Virus record (IMG/VR): IMGVR_UViG_3300034071_001031
Span: 1 to 45,312 of that record
Direction: 5' to 3' (one strand)
From: a virus
DNA: 45,312 bases
Position 1 is the stretch's first letter, and each line of letters opens with the position of its first letter. Made by a program: the position numbers and the translations under genes. Below, piece after piece: positions 13,156 through 19,237 of this stretch. The notes below the pieces were generated by a model. It was not told the DNA's origin, searched no databases, and was given only the letters and a program-made list of their open reading frames with translations.

Positions 13156-13593
13156 TCAAGAAAAAATAACCCTAACCCCAGCCTCGTCAAACATCTGGAG
13201 AGCCGCCTTAAAGGAATCAGCCCAGCGTTCGTAGCTTTCTAGATGGGCGTTAAACGGGCAATACACATCCTTGATACCAGATTGAATGATAGATGCCGCG
13301 CAATGGGCACATGGCTGGAAGGGCCAGACAAAGATAGAGTATCCAGCCAGAGGCTCCTTGGCCGACAAGATGGCATTCATCTCAGCATGGATTGTGTAGA
13401 GAAGCTTAACCTCTCTGTTGGTAATCCGATGGTGGGTGTCTTCAACCCCTCGCGGGAATCCATTAAATCCCACGGATGCTATCGTGCGGTCTGGACGAAC
13501 AATCACAGCGCCAACTTGCGATGAGGCGTCCTTGCTCCAAGTAGCAATCTCTTTTGCCAACTTGGTATACCTAGCTATCCATTTGGAATCCAT
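13156..13593 (-). CDS. deoxycytidylate (dCMP) deaminase
   Basis: Converts dCMP to dUMP and feeds dTTP synthesis during phage replication. The 145-aa sequence carries the cytidine-deaminase zinc site: HAE at residues 69-71 and PCAHC at 94-98, the two cysteines plus His being zinc ligands and Glu the catalytic acid. The N-terminal SKDASSQVGAVIVRPDRTIA and GFNGFPRGVED are diagnostic of the dCMP deaminase branch. Overlaps the upstream gene by 23 nt. Confidence 0.92.
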   Translation of the reverse strand: MDSKWIARYTKLAKEIATWSKDASSQVGAVIVRPDRTIASVGFNGFPRGVEDTHHRITNREVKLLYTIHAEMNAILSAKEPLAGYSIFVWPFQPCAHCAASIIQSGIKDVYCPFNAHLESYERWADSFKAALQMFDEAGVRVIFS

Positions 13594-13846
13594 TGTCCTG
13601 CAACTTCTTCACCATCCCACCAATCATGGTGGTTTTAAGCTTGCGCTCGTAAGCGTCCTTTGTCCTCCACATCTTTACTTCTGATACAAGAAGATCAATT
13701 GTGATTGATGGGTTTTCTCCTTGGAAAGTTGAGTATTCGGAGATTAGCTCTTTTATCTCCTCAAGCTGAGAGCAGGCGGGACATGGGATATAACTATCCT
13801 CGTCTTTTCCGTTGCTGCCATTAAGTCCATCCATCAGATCAATCAT
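13571..13846 (-). CDS. hypothetical protein, 91 aa
   Basis: Begins MIDLMDGLNGSNGKDEDSYI, then PCPACSQLEEIKELISEYST. A CPAC pair followed by a long acidic helix, with a basic helix near the C-terminus (KLKTTMIGGMVKKL). It may bind zinc; family not recognised. Confidence 0.65.
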   Translation of the reverse strand: MIDLMDGLNGSNGKDEDSYIPCPACSQLEEIKELISEYSTFQGENPSITIDLLVSEVKMWRTKDAYERKLKTTMIGGMVKKLQDNGFQMDS

Positions 13847-14411
13847 AGTATGGATCGGTCAATTTGCTAGGTGGAAATAATGCCGTCTTTAGGGGTATGA
13901 TTTTTTCGGGCATCTGGCTCCATATACGGCTTGTCTCGTAGCTTTTCTTGCACCACTTTCGATTATTGAATGTCCAATGGTAGCCCAAGATATAGGCGTT
14001 GGCCATCTGGGCATAGCGTTTGAGATCTACGGGAAGCTTGTTGGCCCGAATCTTACGCACAGATCTCATCTCGCAATCCCACTCTAGTTCAACGACTAGG
14101 CGGATATATTTATCGACATAGTCTACTCGTCTGCCAGCCAGCCACTCATCCACAAATCCAAGGGCGTCTTCTTTGGATTTGTGCCACTTTGGTCTCTGCG
14201 TCTGCTGGTCTAGGTGACAGGTCTCATGGACAAAGACATCCAGCCATGTGGAAAGCGGGCGCTTGGTGGCTATGCGTAGCTCTTTATCATCAGCCCACCC
14301 TACAGAGGTGGCTTTGCCCGTAATCAGATACTTTTGCGGAACAAAAGACAGCTTGAATCGGCGGTATTTGAGGATAGACCGACCCAGAAAGTTAATGGTG
14401 TTTTGATCCAT
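13839..14411 (-). CDS. putative zincin metallopeptidase-like protein, 190 aa
   Basis: Residues 62-66 read HETCH in FVHETCHLDQQ, a full HExxH zinc-binding motif at the end of a helix preceded by a beta segment (ELRIATKRPLSTW), as in SprT-like or other phage zincins. Downstream EWDCEMRSVRKIRAN supplies acidic residues that could be the third ligand. Probably cleaves a host or phage protein, or is a structural metal site; not determined. Confidence 0.7.
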   Translation of the reverse strand: MDQNTINFLGRSILKYRRFKLSFVPQKYLITGKATSVGWADDKELRIATKRPLSTWLDVFVHETCHLDQQTQRPKWHKSKEDALGFVDEWLAGRRVDYVDKYIRLVVELEWDCEMRSVRKIRANKLPVDLKRYAQMANAYILGYHWTFNNRKWCKKSYETSRIWSQMPEKIIPLKTALFPPSKLTDPYYD

Positions 14412-14567
14412 TTATTCCTCTTCTTCGACATCTTCTTCCTCAACCTGTTCAAATAACCTTCTGATAGGGTTGTCGCAAAATCCTTCTTCTTGTTCTGGGA
14501 ATGGCATCAGAACTCCCGTATCGTCGTAGGCGACTTTTAGATCAGCATCGAATTGGCTCTGATTCAT
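14412..14567 (-). CDS. acidic hypothetical protein, 51 aa
   Basis: Starts MNQSQFDADLKVAYDDTGVL; ends in a run of acidic residues (VEEEDVEEEE). The ATG at 14567 is preferred to a TTG at 14603 that lies inside the RusA locus. Polyacidic tails like this occur in DNA-mimic or chaperone-like phage proteins. Function unknown. Confidence 0.55.
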   Translation of the reverse strand: MNQSQFDADLKVAYDDTGVLMPFPEQEEGFCDNPIRRLFEQVEEEDVEEEE

Positions 14568-14577
14568 TTGCCCTATA

Positions 14578-14970
14578 CTACTGGCTTCTGTCCCAAACTT
14601 CAATTATGGTTTTCTCTTCTTCGCCTTTTTTCGCTTTCCTTTGCGTGACTTTGAGTTCGATCTGGTCTTCTGTATCGTCAGGGATTGCCCCGCAGTAGCG
14701 TAAAAAATCGCAATAAAATTTCGCACCACCATAGAGATTGTCGGTGTCGAGGAGTCGATTTTTTCGGACGCTTTCAATGCAGACAAGCAAGCGGCTTGGA
14801 TCTCCTTCTTTTCCCTCAACCTCTGAAAGTGGTTCATCGAAAAGAGGCGGTTGAGTGATGGTAGGCGGTGCTTTACGTTTAGTCTTAGCACCAGCCTTTT
14901 GTTTGATGATGTCTCTTCGCTCATAGACTCCTTTGCTTACTTCCACATAGCCCGCTGGTAGTTCATTCAT
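14578..14970 (-). CDS. RusA-like resolvase C-terminal half (frame B), 130 aa
   Basis: Holliday-junction resolvase-like core: VCIESVRKNRLLDTDNLYGG, then AKFYCDFLRYCGAIPDDTED and KVTQRK, matching the RusA pattern ..R.RR.D.DN...K...D.L...G...DD. The N-terminal part (MNELPAGYVEVSKGVYERRD) does not resemble the RusA N-terminus. That part (PSLN..., basic helix) is found instead in the nested ORF 14604-14924, one frame away. Starts in an ATGA-type overlap with the upstream membrane protein. Confidence 0.75.
   Translation of the reverse strand: MNELPAGYVEVSKGVYERRDIIKQKAGAKTKRKAPPTITQPPLFDEPLSEVEGKEGDPSRLLVCIESVRKNRLLDTDNLYGGAKFYCDFLRYCGAIPDDTEDQIELKVTQRKAKKGEEEKTIIEVWDRSQ
14604..14924 (-). CDS. nested ORF with RusA N-terminal features (frame A), 106 aa
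   Basis: Lies entirely inside the RusA-like gene, in the frame reached by a -1 shift. Reads VLRLNVKHRLPSLNRLFSMN, then QRLREKKEIQAACLSALKA, the usual first strand, PSxN turn and helix of RusA-type proteins. After about residue 50 it degenerates into Ser/Thr/Lys-rich sequence typical of an out-of-frame shadow. Either a -1 frameshift joins it to frame B (an A6 run lies in the overlap) or both are separate proteins. Confidence 0.5.
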   Translation of the reverse strand: MSEETSSNKRLVLRLNVKHRLPSLNRLFSMNHFQRLREKKEIQAACLSALKASEKIDSSTPTISMVVRNFIAIFYATAGQSLTIQKTRSNSKSRKGKRKKAKKRKP

Positions 14971-15110
14971 GTTTCGGGGTTTGATGATGGTTTAAGCACT
15001 AATATCACAGCCAGCGCAAACCACCAAGGACTCCAGTCCTGCCAGCCCACTAGATAGGCCGTTCCGCCGAAGACGAAGATATTCCAGATTAAGCAGAATA
15101 TGGCGTTCAT
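14967..15110 (-). CDS. 47-aa membrane protein
   Basis: Begins MNAIFCLIWNIFVFGGTAYL, then VGWQDWSPWWFALAVILVLK; two transmembrane helices separated by a Trp-rich loop. Starts in an ATGA overlap and its stop lies within the start region of the RusA locus. Function unknown; this type (…VGW..WSPWWF) recurs in phages. Confidence 0.65.
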   Translation of the reverse strand: MNAIFCLIWNIFVFGGTAYLVGWQDWSPWWFALAVILVLKPSSNPET

Positions 15111-15328
15111 GGATTCGGGATTTCATTTAAGTATTTTTCAGCCTCTTCTTTAGATCTAAAATAAGGTGCGTATTTGTAGATCCACTTAGGCCCGATACCA
15201 ACTTCTTCAAAGTTTTTCCAAAATAACCATGCTTTGTATTGAGGGTAGTAAACAGTAATTTCCTGCCATTTTTTATCTAAGTAGCGAAAGTAAGCCTCCT
15301 GTTTTACTTCTTGAATTCTGTATTTCAT
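15107..15328 (-). CDS. hypothetical protein, 73 aa
   Basis: Starts MKYRIQEVKQEAYFRYLDKK, rich in aromatic residues and lysine, with SKEEAEKYLNE near the end. The ATG at 15328 overlaps the upstream stop (ATGA) and is preferred to a GTG 9 nt earlier. It resembles small phage proteins that read Y.I.E...F....W....Y.S.EEAE..L. Function unknown. Confidence 0.65.
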   Translation of the reverse strand: MKYRIQEVKQEAYFRYLDKKWQEITVYYPQYKAWLFWKNFEEVGIGPKWIYKYAPYFRSKEEAEKYLNEIPNP

Positions 15329-15492
15329 TGCTTCCACTCATCTGCTACTTGTTTCATCGCGGCGTAATGCGAACCTTCCAGTTTGCCAGTCTTTAGCATT
15401 TTTTCTTCGGCGCGGTATTCCACTTCTTGCACGAACACGGAGATTACAAGATTGATTGTTTCGCTATCTATGTCTTTAAGTTTTTCCTTCAT
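15325..15492 (-). CDS. hypothetical helical protein, 55 aa
   Basis: Begins MKEKLKDIDSETINLVISVF; acidic, all-helical, ending KQVADEWKQ. ATGA overlaps at both ends. Function unknown. Confidence 0.6.
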   Translation of the reverse strand: MKEKLKDIDSETINLVISVFVQEVEYRAEEKMLKTGKLEGSHYAAMKQVADEWKQ

Positions 15493-15662
15493 TGCTCAAG
15501 CAATACTTCCTCTTTGAGTTTTTCGGCTTCGGGGTCAGGAGCAATGCACATCATCAATGCTTGGCGGGCTTTCTCCAACTGCCTTTCTTTCTGCTGTAGC
15601 AATACCTCAAACACATCCGCATGGACGGGATTGATGTTGGAGTAAACTCGTCCCACGGTCAT
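15489..15662 (-). CDS. hypothetical helical protein, 57 aa
   Basis: Begins MTVGRVYSNINPVHADVFEV, then a long helix (LLQQKERQLEKARQALMMCI), coiled-coil-like. ATGA overlaps at both ends. Function unknown. Confidence 0.6.
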   Translation of the reverse strand: MTVGRVYSNINPVHADVFEVLLQQKERQLEKARQALMMCIAPDPEAEKLKEEVLLEQ

Positions 15663-15901
15663 TTGATGGCCTCCCTAGCATATTTAGCTACAAGTTTTAT
15701 GAAATCGGCGCTCGGCTCATCGTTTTCAGAGTTGAGCCATGCCTCGCAGTCTTCGGCAACAAGCTCCAAGTTGCGGCGGGTCTGGTCGCGCTCGCTCTCT
15801 AGTTTTCGGCAAAGATCTGCAAGCTGATCACAGCATTCATCGTAAGGAACCCTGTCAAACTCTTGATTGCTCAAAAGTATATCTGTTTCAGATACGCTCA
15901 C
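15659..15901 (-). CDS. coiled-coil hypothetical protein, 80 aa
   Basis: Starts with GTG (GTGA overlap with the upstream stop): MSVSETDILLSNQEFDRVPY. Middle DQLADLCRKLESERDQTRRN is a heptad-like coiled coil. Typical small phage accessory protein; function unknown. Confidence 0.65.
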   Translation of the reverse strand: MSVSETDILLSNQEFDRVPYDECCDQLADLCRKLESERDQTRRNLELVAEDCEAWLNSENDEPSADFIKLVAKYAREAIK

Positions 15902-16209
15902 TTGATGATCCCCTCTTCACGGGCAATGGCCTCAATCTGGCTTACATACTCGCGGGTACAATTGAATTGTTCGGCAACAGCAGTGAAGTTCATTTCAGGG
16001 TTGGCCATGAGATAGCCAAGGATTTTGAAAGCCCGCCCCCCATTGGACATTCGCCTCTTGGTAGTCTTCTTGCGCTTGGCCCGAATACCAGTCCGCTTCA
16101 ACGCCGAAGCCATGGCATGGTAGCTTGATCCATGTTTTACGGCCAGTTCGCCAATGGTGATTTCGGGGTTTTCTTGAATTTCAGTAGGTAGAATGGTTGT
16201 ATCGATCAT
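15898..16209 (-). CDS. helix-turn-helix DNA-binding protein, 103 aa
   Basis: Two HTH-like units: ITIGELAVKHGSSYHAMASA with a basic following segment (KRTGIRAKRKKTTKRR), and MNFTAVAEQFNCTREYVSQI near the C-terminus. Probably a transcription regulator, first in the leftward operon and placed directly behind the divergent promoter pair at 16221-16258, so it may control itself and the tRNA. Coupled to the next gene by GTGA. Confidence 0.75.
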   Translation of the reverse strand: MIDTTILPTEIQENPEITIGELAVKHGSSYHAMASALKRTGIRAKRKKTTKRRMSNGGRAFKILGYLMANPEMNFTAVAEQFNCTREYVSQIEAIAREEGIIK

Positions 16210-16220
16210 AAGATTATGTG

Positions 16221-16249
16221 TTGACTTACAAACCTAGCTGTTGTTCAAT
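16221..16249 (+). promoter_or_regulatory. rightward promoter of tRNA-Met
   Basis: TTGACT (16221-16226), 17 nt, TTCAAT (16244-16249); the predicted start near 16256 is about 20 nt before the tRNA. It shares its DNA with the leftward promoter, so the two probably exclude each other. Confidence 0.5.
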
Positions 16250-16258
16250 ATCCGTCAA
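16231..16258 (-). promoter_or_regulatory. leftward promoter of the second early operon
   Basis: Minus strand: TTGACG (16258-16253), 16 nt, TAGGTT (16236-16231), with the ATG of the HTH gene at 16209. Its core overlaps the rightward promoter at 16221-16249. Confidence 0.55.
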
Positions 16259-16274
16259 CTAAGTTCTTTTAAAT

Positions 16275-16346
16275 CGCGGGATAGAGCAGTGGTAGCTCGT
16301 CAGGCCCATAACCTGAAGGCCGTGAGTTCAATTCTCACTCCCGCTA
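16275..16346 (+). tRNA. tRNA-Met (CAT)
   Basis: Cloverleaf read by eye: D stem GAGC/GCTC, anticodon stem TCAGG/CCTGA with loop CCCATAA (anticodon CAT), T stem GTGAG/CTCAC with loop TTCAATT, acceptor GCGGGA/TCCCGC, discriminator A followed by CC in the DNA. Position 1 is C and position 72 is T, a mismatch. A missing 1:72 pair is a hallmark of initiator tRNA, but the stem pairs nearest the anticodon are A-U, G-C, G-C rather than the usual three G-C. It is the only tRNA found in the window. A perfect palindrome ACCTTTGCAAAGGT starts at 16346. Confidence 0.9.
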
Positions 16347-16374
16347 CCTTTGCAAAGGTTCCACCTCAATGACA

Positions 16375-16394
16375 AAAGCCCACAGGGCTTTCTC
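16375..16394. terminator. short terminator hairpin after the tRNA
   Basis: AAAGCCC (16375-16381), loop ACA, GGGCTTT (16385-16391), followed by CTCT rightward and flanked by A's; usable in both directions. Sits between the tRNA and the HNH gene's stop. Confidence 0.5.
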
Positions 16395-16693
16395 TAACGG
16401 GTAGTTGGGGTGGTCGAAGTTTGGCGCGGTTTCTTCGGGAGCCGCGCTTTTCTTTTGCGGGTTTTCTTCTTCTGCTCTCTGTGGAACAATTTGTGGCACA
16501 CCTTGCAAAGGCAGATCAGGTCATCCAGATGGTTGAGTTCGTCCCCTTGGTGTTCGTAGGTGCGATGGTGGGCTTGGAGTTCTAGCGGGCTATTGCAAAC
16601 CCCACACCTCCACCCGAACCGCTTCTTCACAAGTCGGCTTACTTCCCTCCAGTAGGGGGTGTGCAAGTAGGCTTTGTAGGATTCTTTATCCAC
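16394..16693 (-). CDS. HNH endonuclease, 99 aa
   Basis: YLHTPYWREVSRLVKKRFGW precedes the HNH core: CGVCNSPLELQAHHRTYEHQ, then DDLICLCKVCHKLFH. Two CxxC pairs hold the structural zinc and HH...H supply the active site. A Lys/Arg-rich tail follows. The GTG at 16693 is the best start. It is a homing or packaging-linked nuclease; its place next to a tRNA and the structured RNA suggests an intruder or an anchor for local gene gain. Confidence 0.82.
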   Translation of the reverse strand: MDKESYKAYLHTPYWREVSRLVKKRFGWRCGVCNSPLELQAHHRTYEHQGDELNHLDDLICLCKVCHKLFHREQKKKTRKRKARLPKKPRQTSTTPTTR

Positions 16694-16831
16694 AGAAAGA
16701 TCTTACTCTCTTGTTGACTCTGTGCAACTCCAGTGTATTCTGTGCCTTTCCTTGCATCTGGGTGCGGTTCCATTTTGTTGCGGTTGTCTCTTTCCAGACC
16801 TCGCTTCGGAGCCGCACCCTCTTTTTTGGTA

Positions 16832-16860
16832 TTGACTTATTTTTGAACGTATCGTAGCCT
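16832..16860 (+). promoter_or_regulatory. candidate promoter of the large structured RNA
   Basis: TTGACT (16832-16837), 17 nt, TAGCCT (16855-16860), which keeps the three most conserved -10 positions (T1, A2, T6). Predicted start near 16867, just before the first helices. Confidence 0.45.
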
Positions 16861-16866
16861 CCGCAT

Positions 16867-17598
16867 GTCTGGAAAAGACAGCCGTAAGGTGGGCGCGACA
16901 TACGCCACTAAACCCCGTAACGAGGTATGCAAGGATAAAACCGCCGCACTTACGGATCAGCCATCCGTCCCATAGCCTGAACACATTGCGGCGTGGGAAT
17001 CTCTGGTTTTTGAAAGAAAAAGATATAAGTATTTCTTTCAAGCCTGACACATAAAATATACAAAAATTGTGTCAGCCAACAGAGTAAGCGCGAGGGATAA
17101 TACCCTCGGAGGTCGATTGCGGTTGTTTGAAGGTCTACTAGCGGCTTCGGAGCCTAGATCGCAATCTGTGGAATAAAGCGGAGGACTCACTCATAGGAAT
17201 GAGAATCCAATTTTGACTATGCCTTTGCCCCTGCGGGGGCGAGGTGTAGTCAATCGGTCGGATCTAGCTCAAGGAATTATTAATCCAATGACGGCGGCGT
17301 TCGGGGTTCAGGCGAAAGAGAGCCGCTATATAGGCGGGCGCACGGCTTTAGCCCGCCGAATACCCCCAAAGAAAAAAGAAGAAAAAAACATTGAACACCC
17401 CGAAGGGGATGTGGTCTATTACTCCATGAATAATTTACGGGGGAGAATAGGTTCGACGCGCCATTTAATGCGCGGACTCGGCTGCAATGCCGACTCCTCC
17501 ACCACTTTTGGAGGTGGGGAGACCCAGCATGAAAATGCGAAAGCTTCAAAGGTCGGGGGGCCAATGAAGTCCGCGCCACCCCGCCTCCAATCTCTTTT
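16867..17598 (+). ncRNA. large ornate structured RNA, GOLLD/ROOL-like candidate
   Basis: About 730 nt without a convincing gene but with many perfect or near-perfect helices on the plus strand: 16942-16947 with 16988-16993, enclosing ACGGAT/ATCCGT (16952/16963); a 10-bp stem 17010-17019/17032-17041; CTGACAC/GTGTCAG (17044/17069); CGAGGG/CCCTCG (17091/17103); GATTGCG/CGCAATC (17115/17160) enclosing a UCGG-looped stem; CTCAT/ATGAG (17190/17199); TTGACTA/TAGTCAA (17213/17247) stacked with CCT/AGG and GCCCC/GGGGC; GGCGGGC/GCCCGCC (17333/17351), whose loop can pair with AGCCG at 17321; CGCGC/GCGCG (17457/17470); TCGGC/GCCGA (17478/17489); CCTCCA/TGGAGG (17496/17509). Size, helix density and tRNA neighbourhood fit the giant phage RNAs of the GOLLD/ROOL type. 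The class itself is not proven. Confidence 0.6.
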
Positions 17599-17880
17599 AT
17601 GAAAAAACTACTACTGTTATTAACACTAGCTACAAATATTCAGGCACAAGACGGTAGCTTTTCGGGTACAGTCTTTGATTTGGATTCGGGCCGTATTCAA
17701 GTTATCAACGGATCTGTTGATTCCCCACAACCAAAGGATACCCTTCTTCAGACCATGAGGCGGATCAATGCGGAGTTAAAGGAATCAAACGCCCGTTTAA
17801 GTGCGGAGATTGCGGCCAGCCATCAGCTTGAAGAACTCCGCCGTCAGACAAGACTCCTTCAACAGATTGCCGACAAATGA
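17599..17880 (+). CDS. exported coiled-coil protein, 93 aa
   Basis: MKKLLLLLTLATNIQAQ is a Sec signal peptide (positive start, Leu-rich core, AQ-type cleavage around residue 17). The mature part has a strand region (SGTVFDLDSGRIQVINGSVD) and a C-terminal coiled coil (LQTMRRINAELKESNARLSA). It would act in the periplasm or on the surface. Stop overlaps the next start (ATGA). Confidence 0.7.
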   Translation: MKKLLLLLTLATNIQAQDGSFSGTVFDLDSGRIQVINGSVDSPQPKDTLLQTMRRINAELKESNARLSAEIAASHQLEELRRQTRLLQQIADK

Positions 17881-18524
17881 GCAATTATCTCAACGTCAAT
17901 ATACCGACATTCTTTGCCTTTGTAGACGAGGGATTCTTTTATGATTTGGAACCCAACGTCAATCGCGAAAGGCAGTTAGTCGAGGTATTTGCCTATACGT
18001 CAATCCCACAACGTTGCGGAATGTTTAGTGTGATGACGGAATACGGAAGCCAACACGCCAGAGTTCCGATCCACTATCTCCACACTGATGATGTTGGAGG
18101 GACGTTTTATCCGTTAGACTGGATACAACTCTGGGACTCAATGAGCTACTATTGCTCGGTCAATATTCTGGACTACTGCAAGAATAGAGCGGCAAACATC
18201 ATACTCAAGAACAAATCCTTTGAGTCTGCCAAGTATATGTTCACATTGGACTGGTGCTTCGGGCCTCAATATACTAGCGGCTACGGAGAAATGGCCGCTG
18301 GTCACAAATGTGGCCATGTGTTTGCGGGTGATGGGCAGTATTTCATCCAGCCCAACAATCGTGTGTTATGGATGGACGGGGGATCGTTTATCGCCAAACA
18401 ATTCCCTATGAAGCCCGACTGGAAGGTGTTTAGCCAAGAATTTAGCTGCGAACATACAGGCAGTAGATGGGTTAGTGAAAGCGAGGAGGAACTATGGTTT
18501 TACGACTTCAAAGAACAGGGATAG
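17877..18524 (+). CDS. conserved phage hypothetical protein, 215 aa
   Basis: Strand- and aromatic-rich: FFAFVDEGFFYDLEPNVNRE, then ARVPIHYLHTDDVG. Its C-terminal part is GHKCGHVFAGDGQYFIQPNN, RVLWMDGGSFIAKQFP, then WVSESEEELWFYDFKEQG. A C-terminal relic of the same family lies at 18809-18958 and another at 19880-20032, so this family has been duplicated locally. No enzyme motif recognised; a virion-associated or morphogenesis role is possible. Confidence 0.7.
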   Translation: MSNYLNVNIPTFFAFVDEGFFYDLEPNVNRERQLVEVFAYTSIPQRCGMFSVMTEYGSQHARVPIHYLHTDDVGGTFYPLDWIQLWDSMSYYCSVNILDYCKNRAANIILKNKSFESAKYMFTLDWCFGPQYTSGYGEMAAGHKCGHVFAGDGQYFIQPNNRVLWMDGGSFIAKQFPMKPDWKVFSQEFSCEHTGSRWVSESEEELWFYDFKEQG

Positions 18525-18751
18525 TAATCGCACTACTTATCAATATCGGTTGTGTTTCTTATCCACGGCCTTACCCGTGGAACTTCCCCCCAGAGGAAGA
18601 GTGGAACGCTCCGCTGGAGACAAGCTGGGTTAATCTTGTCGATAACTGGCGGAATCTGACAGCACCGCGCAATAAAGTGTGGAATCCGATTATTCGGGAG
18701 TATGAGCCTGACTTTGGTCGGGATCTTGAGGAACATGAATTGTATCAATGA
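18494..18751 (+). CDS. putative lipoprotein, copy 1 (85 aa)
   Basis: MVLRLQRTGIVIALLINIGC is a lipoprotein signal peptide with cysteine at residue 20 (INIGC lipobox). It is followed by VSYPRPYPWNFPPEEEWN, proline- and aromatic-rich, then an acidic tail. It overlaps the 3' end of the 215-aa gene by 31 nt in another frame. A close paralog is at 20002-20241. Likely a membrane-anchored periplasmic phage protein; it may be a spanin-like or exclusion factor, but neither is shown. Confidence 0.7.
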   Translation: MVLRLQRTGIVIALLINIGCVSYPRPYPWNFPPEEEWNAPLETSWVNLVDNWRNLTAPRNKVWNPIIREYEPDFGRDLEEHELYQ

Positions 18752-18830
18752 TCCAGCCTTGCTTGCGGGATTCTCGGCCATTGGCATGAATAAAATCGTG
18801 GCAAGCTCGACAACGGGCGCATGACCATCC
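18690..18830 (-). pseudogene. truncated HNH endonuclease relic
   Basis: The minus strand reads CARCRACHDFIHANGRESRK, then GWIIDTIHVPQDPD and a stop. It matches the C-terminus of the intact HNH protein at 20165-20536 (CRQCHDWLHANGKEARKAGW). The N-terminal two thirds are missing, cut where the plus-strand relic begins. Like the intact copy it overlaps the 3' end of the lipoprotein gene antisense. Confidence 0.7.
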
Positions 18831-18958
18831 AGCCAAACAACCACCTGACGTTTGTTGACTCGTCGTTCGTGATCAATACTCAGCAGTTGCCGAAGCTCTT
18901 GCTGCATGAAGTCGTTTACCAAACGGACGAGAAGCAGAATTACCGCTATGACTTCTGA
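18809..18958 (+). pseudogene. C-terminal relic of the 215-aa family
   Basis: Open frame DNGRMTIQPNNHLTFVDSSF, then VINTQQLPKLLLHEVV ... YRYDF and a stop. It aligns with GDGQYFIQPNNRVLWMDGGSF...YDF of the 215-aa protein, but diverged. It could be translated from the ATG at 18821 as 45 aa. The rest of the gene-free stretch 18752-19039 holds only short relic frames, including one starting MTSDAEKQ. Confidence 0.55.
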
Positions 18959-19039
18959 CGCCGAAAAGCAAGCACCACCATCCCCGAAGGCGTGAACAAC
19001 TACAGAAAGGTTCTAAAGAAAATCAAATAAAATACATCA

Positions 19040-19237
19040 ATGAAAACCCAAACCGTAACAACAACAGAAGAATGGCTGATCACATACACCAAAGGTGGAA
19101 AGCCCCATGAGCAGCTATTCGACATCGAAGCTGAAGCCAACGAAGCGTTTAACGCGCTGCTCCCCAGACACTCCAGAACCGTGATGCTCTACAACATCAC
19201 CACGCAAACAACCAAGACCCTGCAAAGGAGATACTGA
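19040..19237 (+). CDS. hypothetical protein, 65 aa
   Basis: Begins MKTQTVTTTEEWLITYTKGG; strand-helix-strand pattern (EEWLITYTKGGK, EAEANEAFNALLP, TVMLYNITTQTTK). It starts with the same ATGAAAAC context and A-rich leader seen in the left arm. Stop overlaps the next start (TGATG). Function unknown. Confidence 0.65.
   Translation: MKTQTVTTTEEWLITYTKGGKPHEQLFDIEAEANEAFNALLPRHSRTVMLYNITTQTTKTLQRRY

Noticed and set aside
16637-16901. small minus-strand frames upstream of the HNH gene (71 aa, and a 44-aa frame starting MEPHPDARKG)
   Set aside because: No ribosome site, no family pattern, and overlap with the candidate ncRNA promoter; cannot be supported.
17437-17530. tmRNA-like 5' end (GGGGGAGAATAGGTTCGAC)
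   Set aside because: The start resembles tmRNA, but no matching tRNA-like 3' end or tag reading frame was found.
17213-17602. 129-aa open frame on the plus strand
   Set aside because: It runs through several strong RNA helices, its protein is low in structure and has no family-like motif, and the following gene starts independently.
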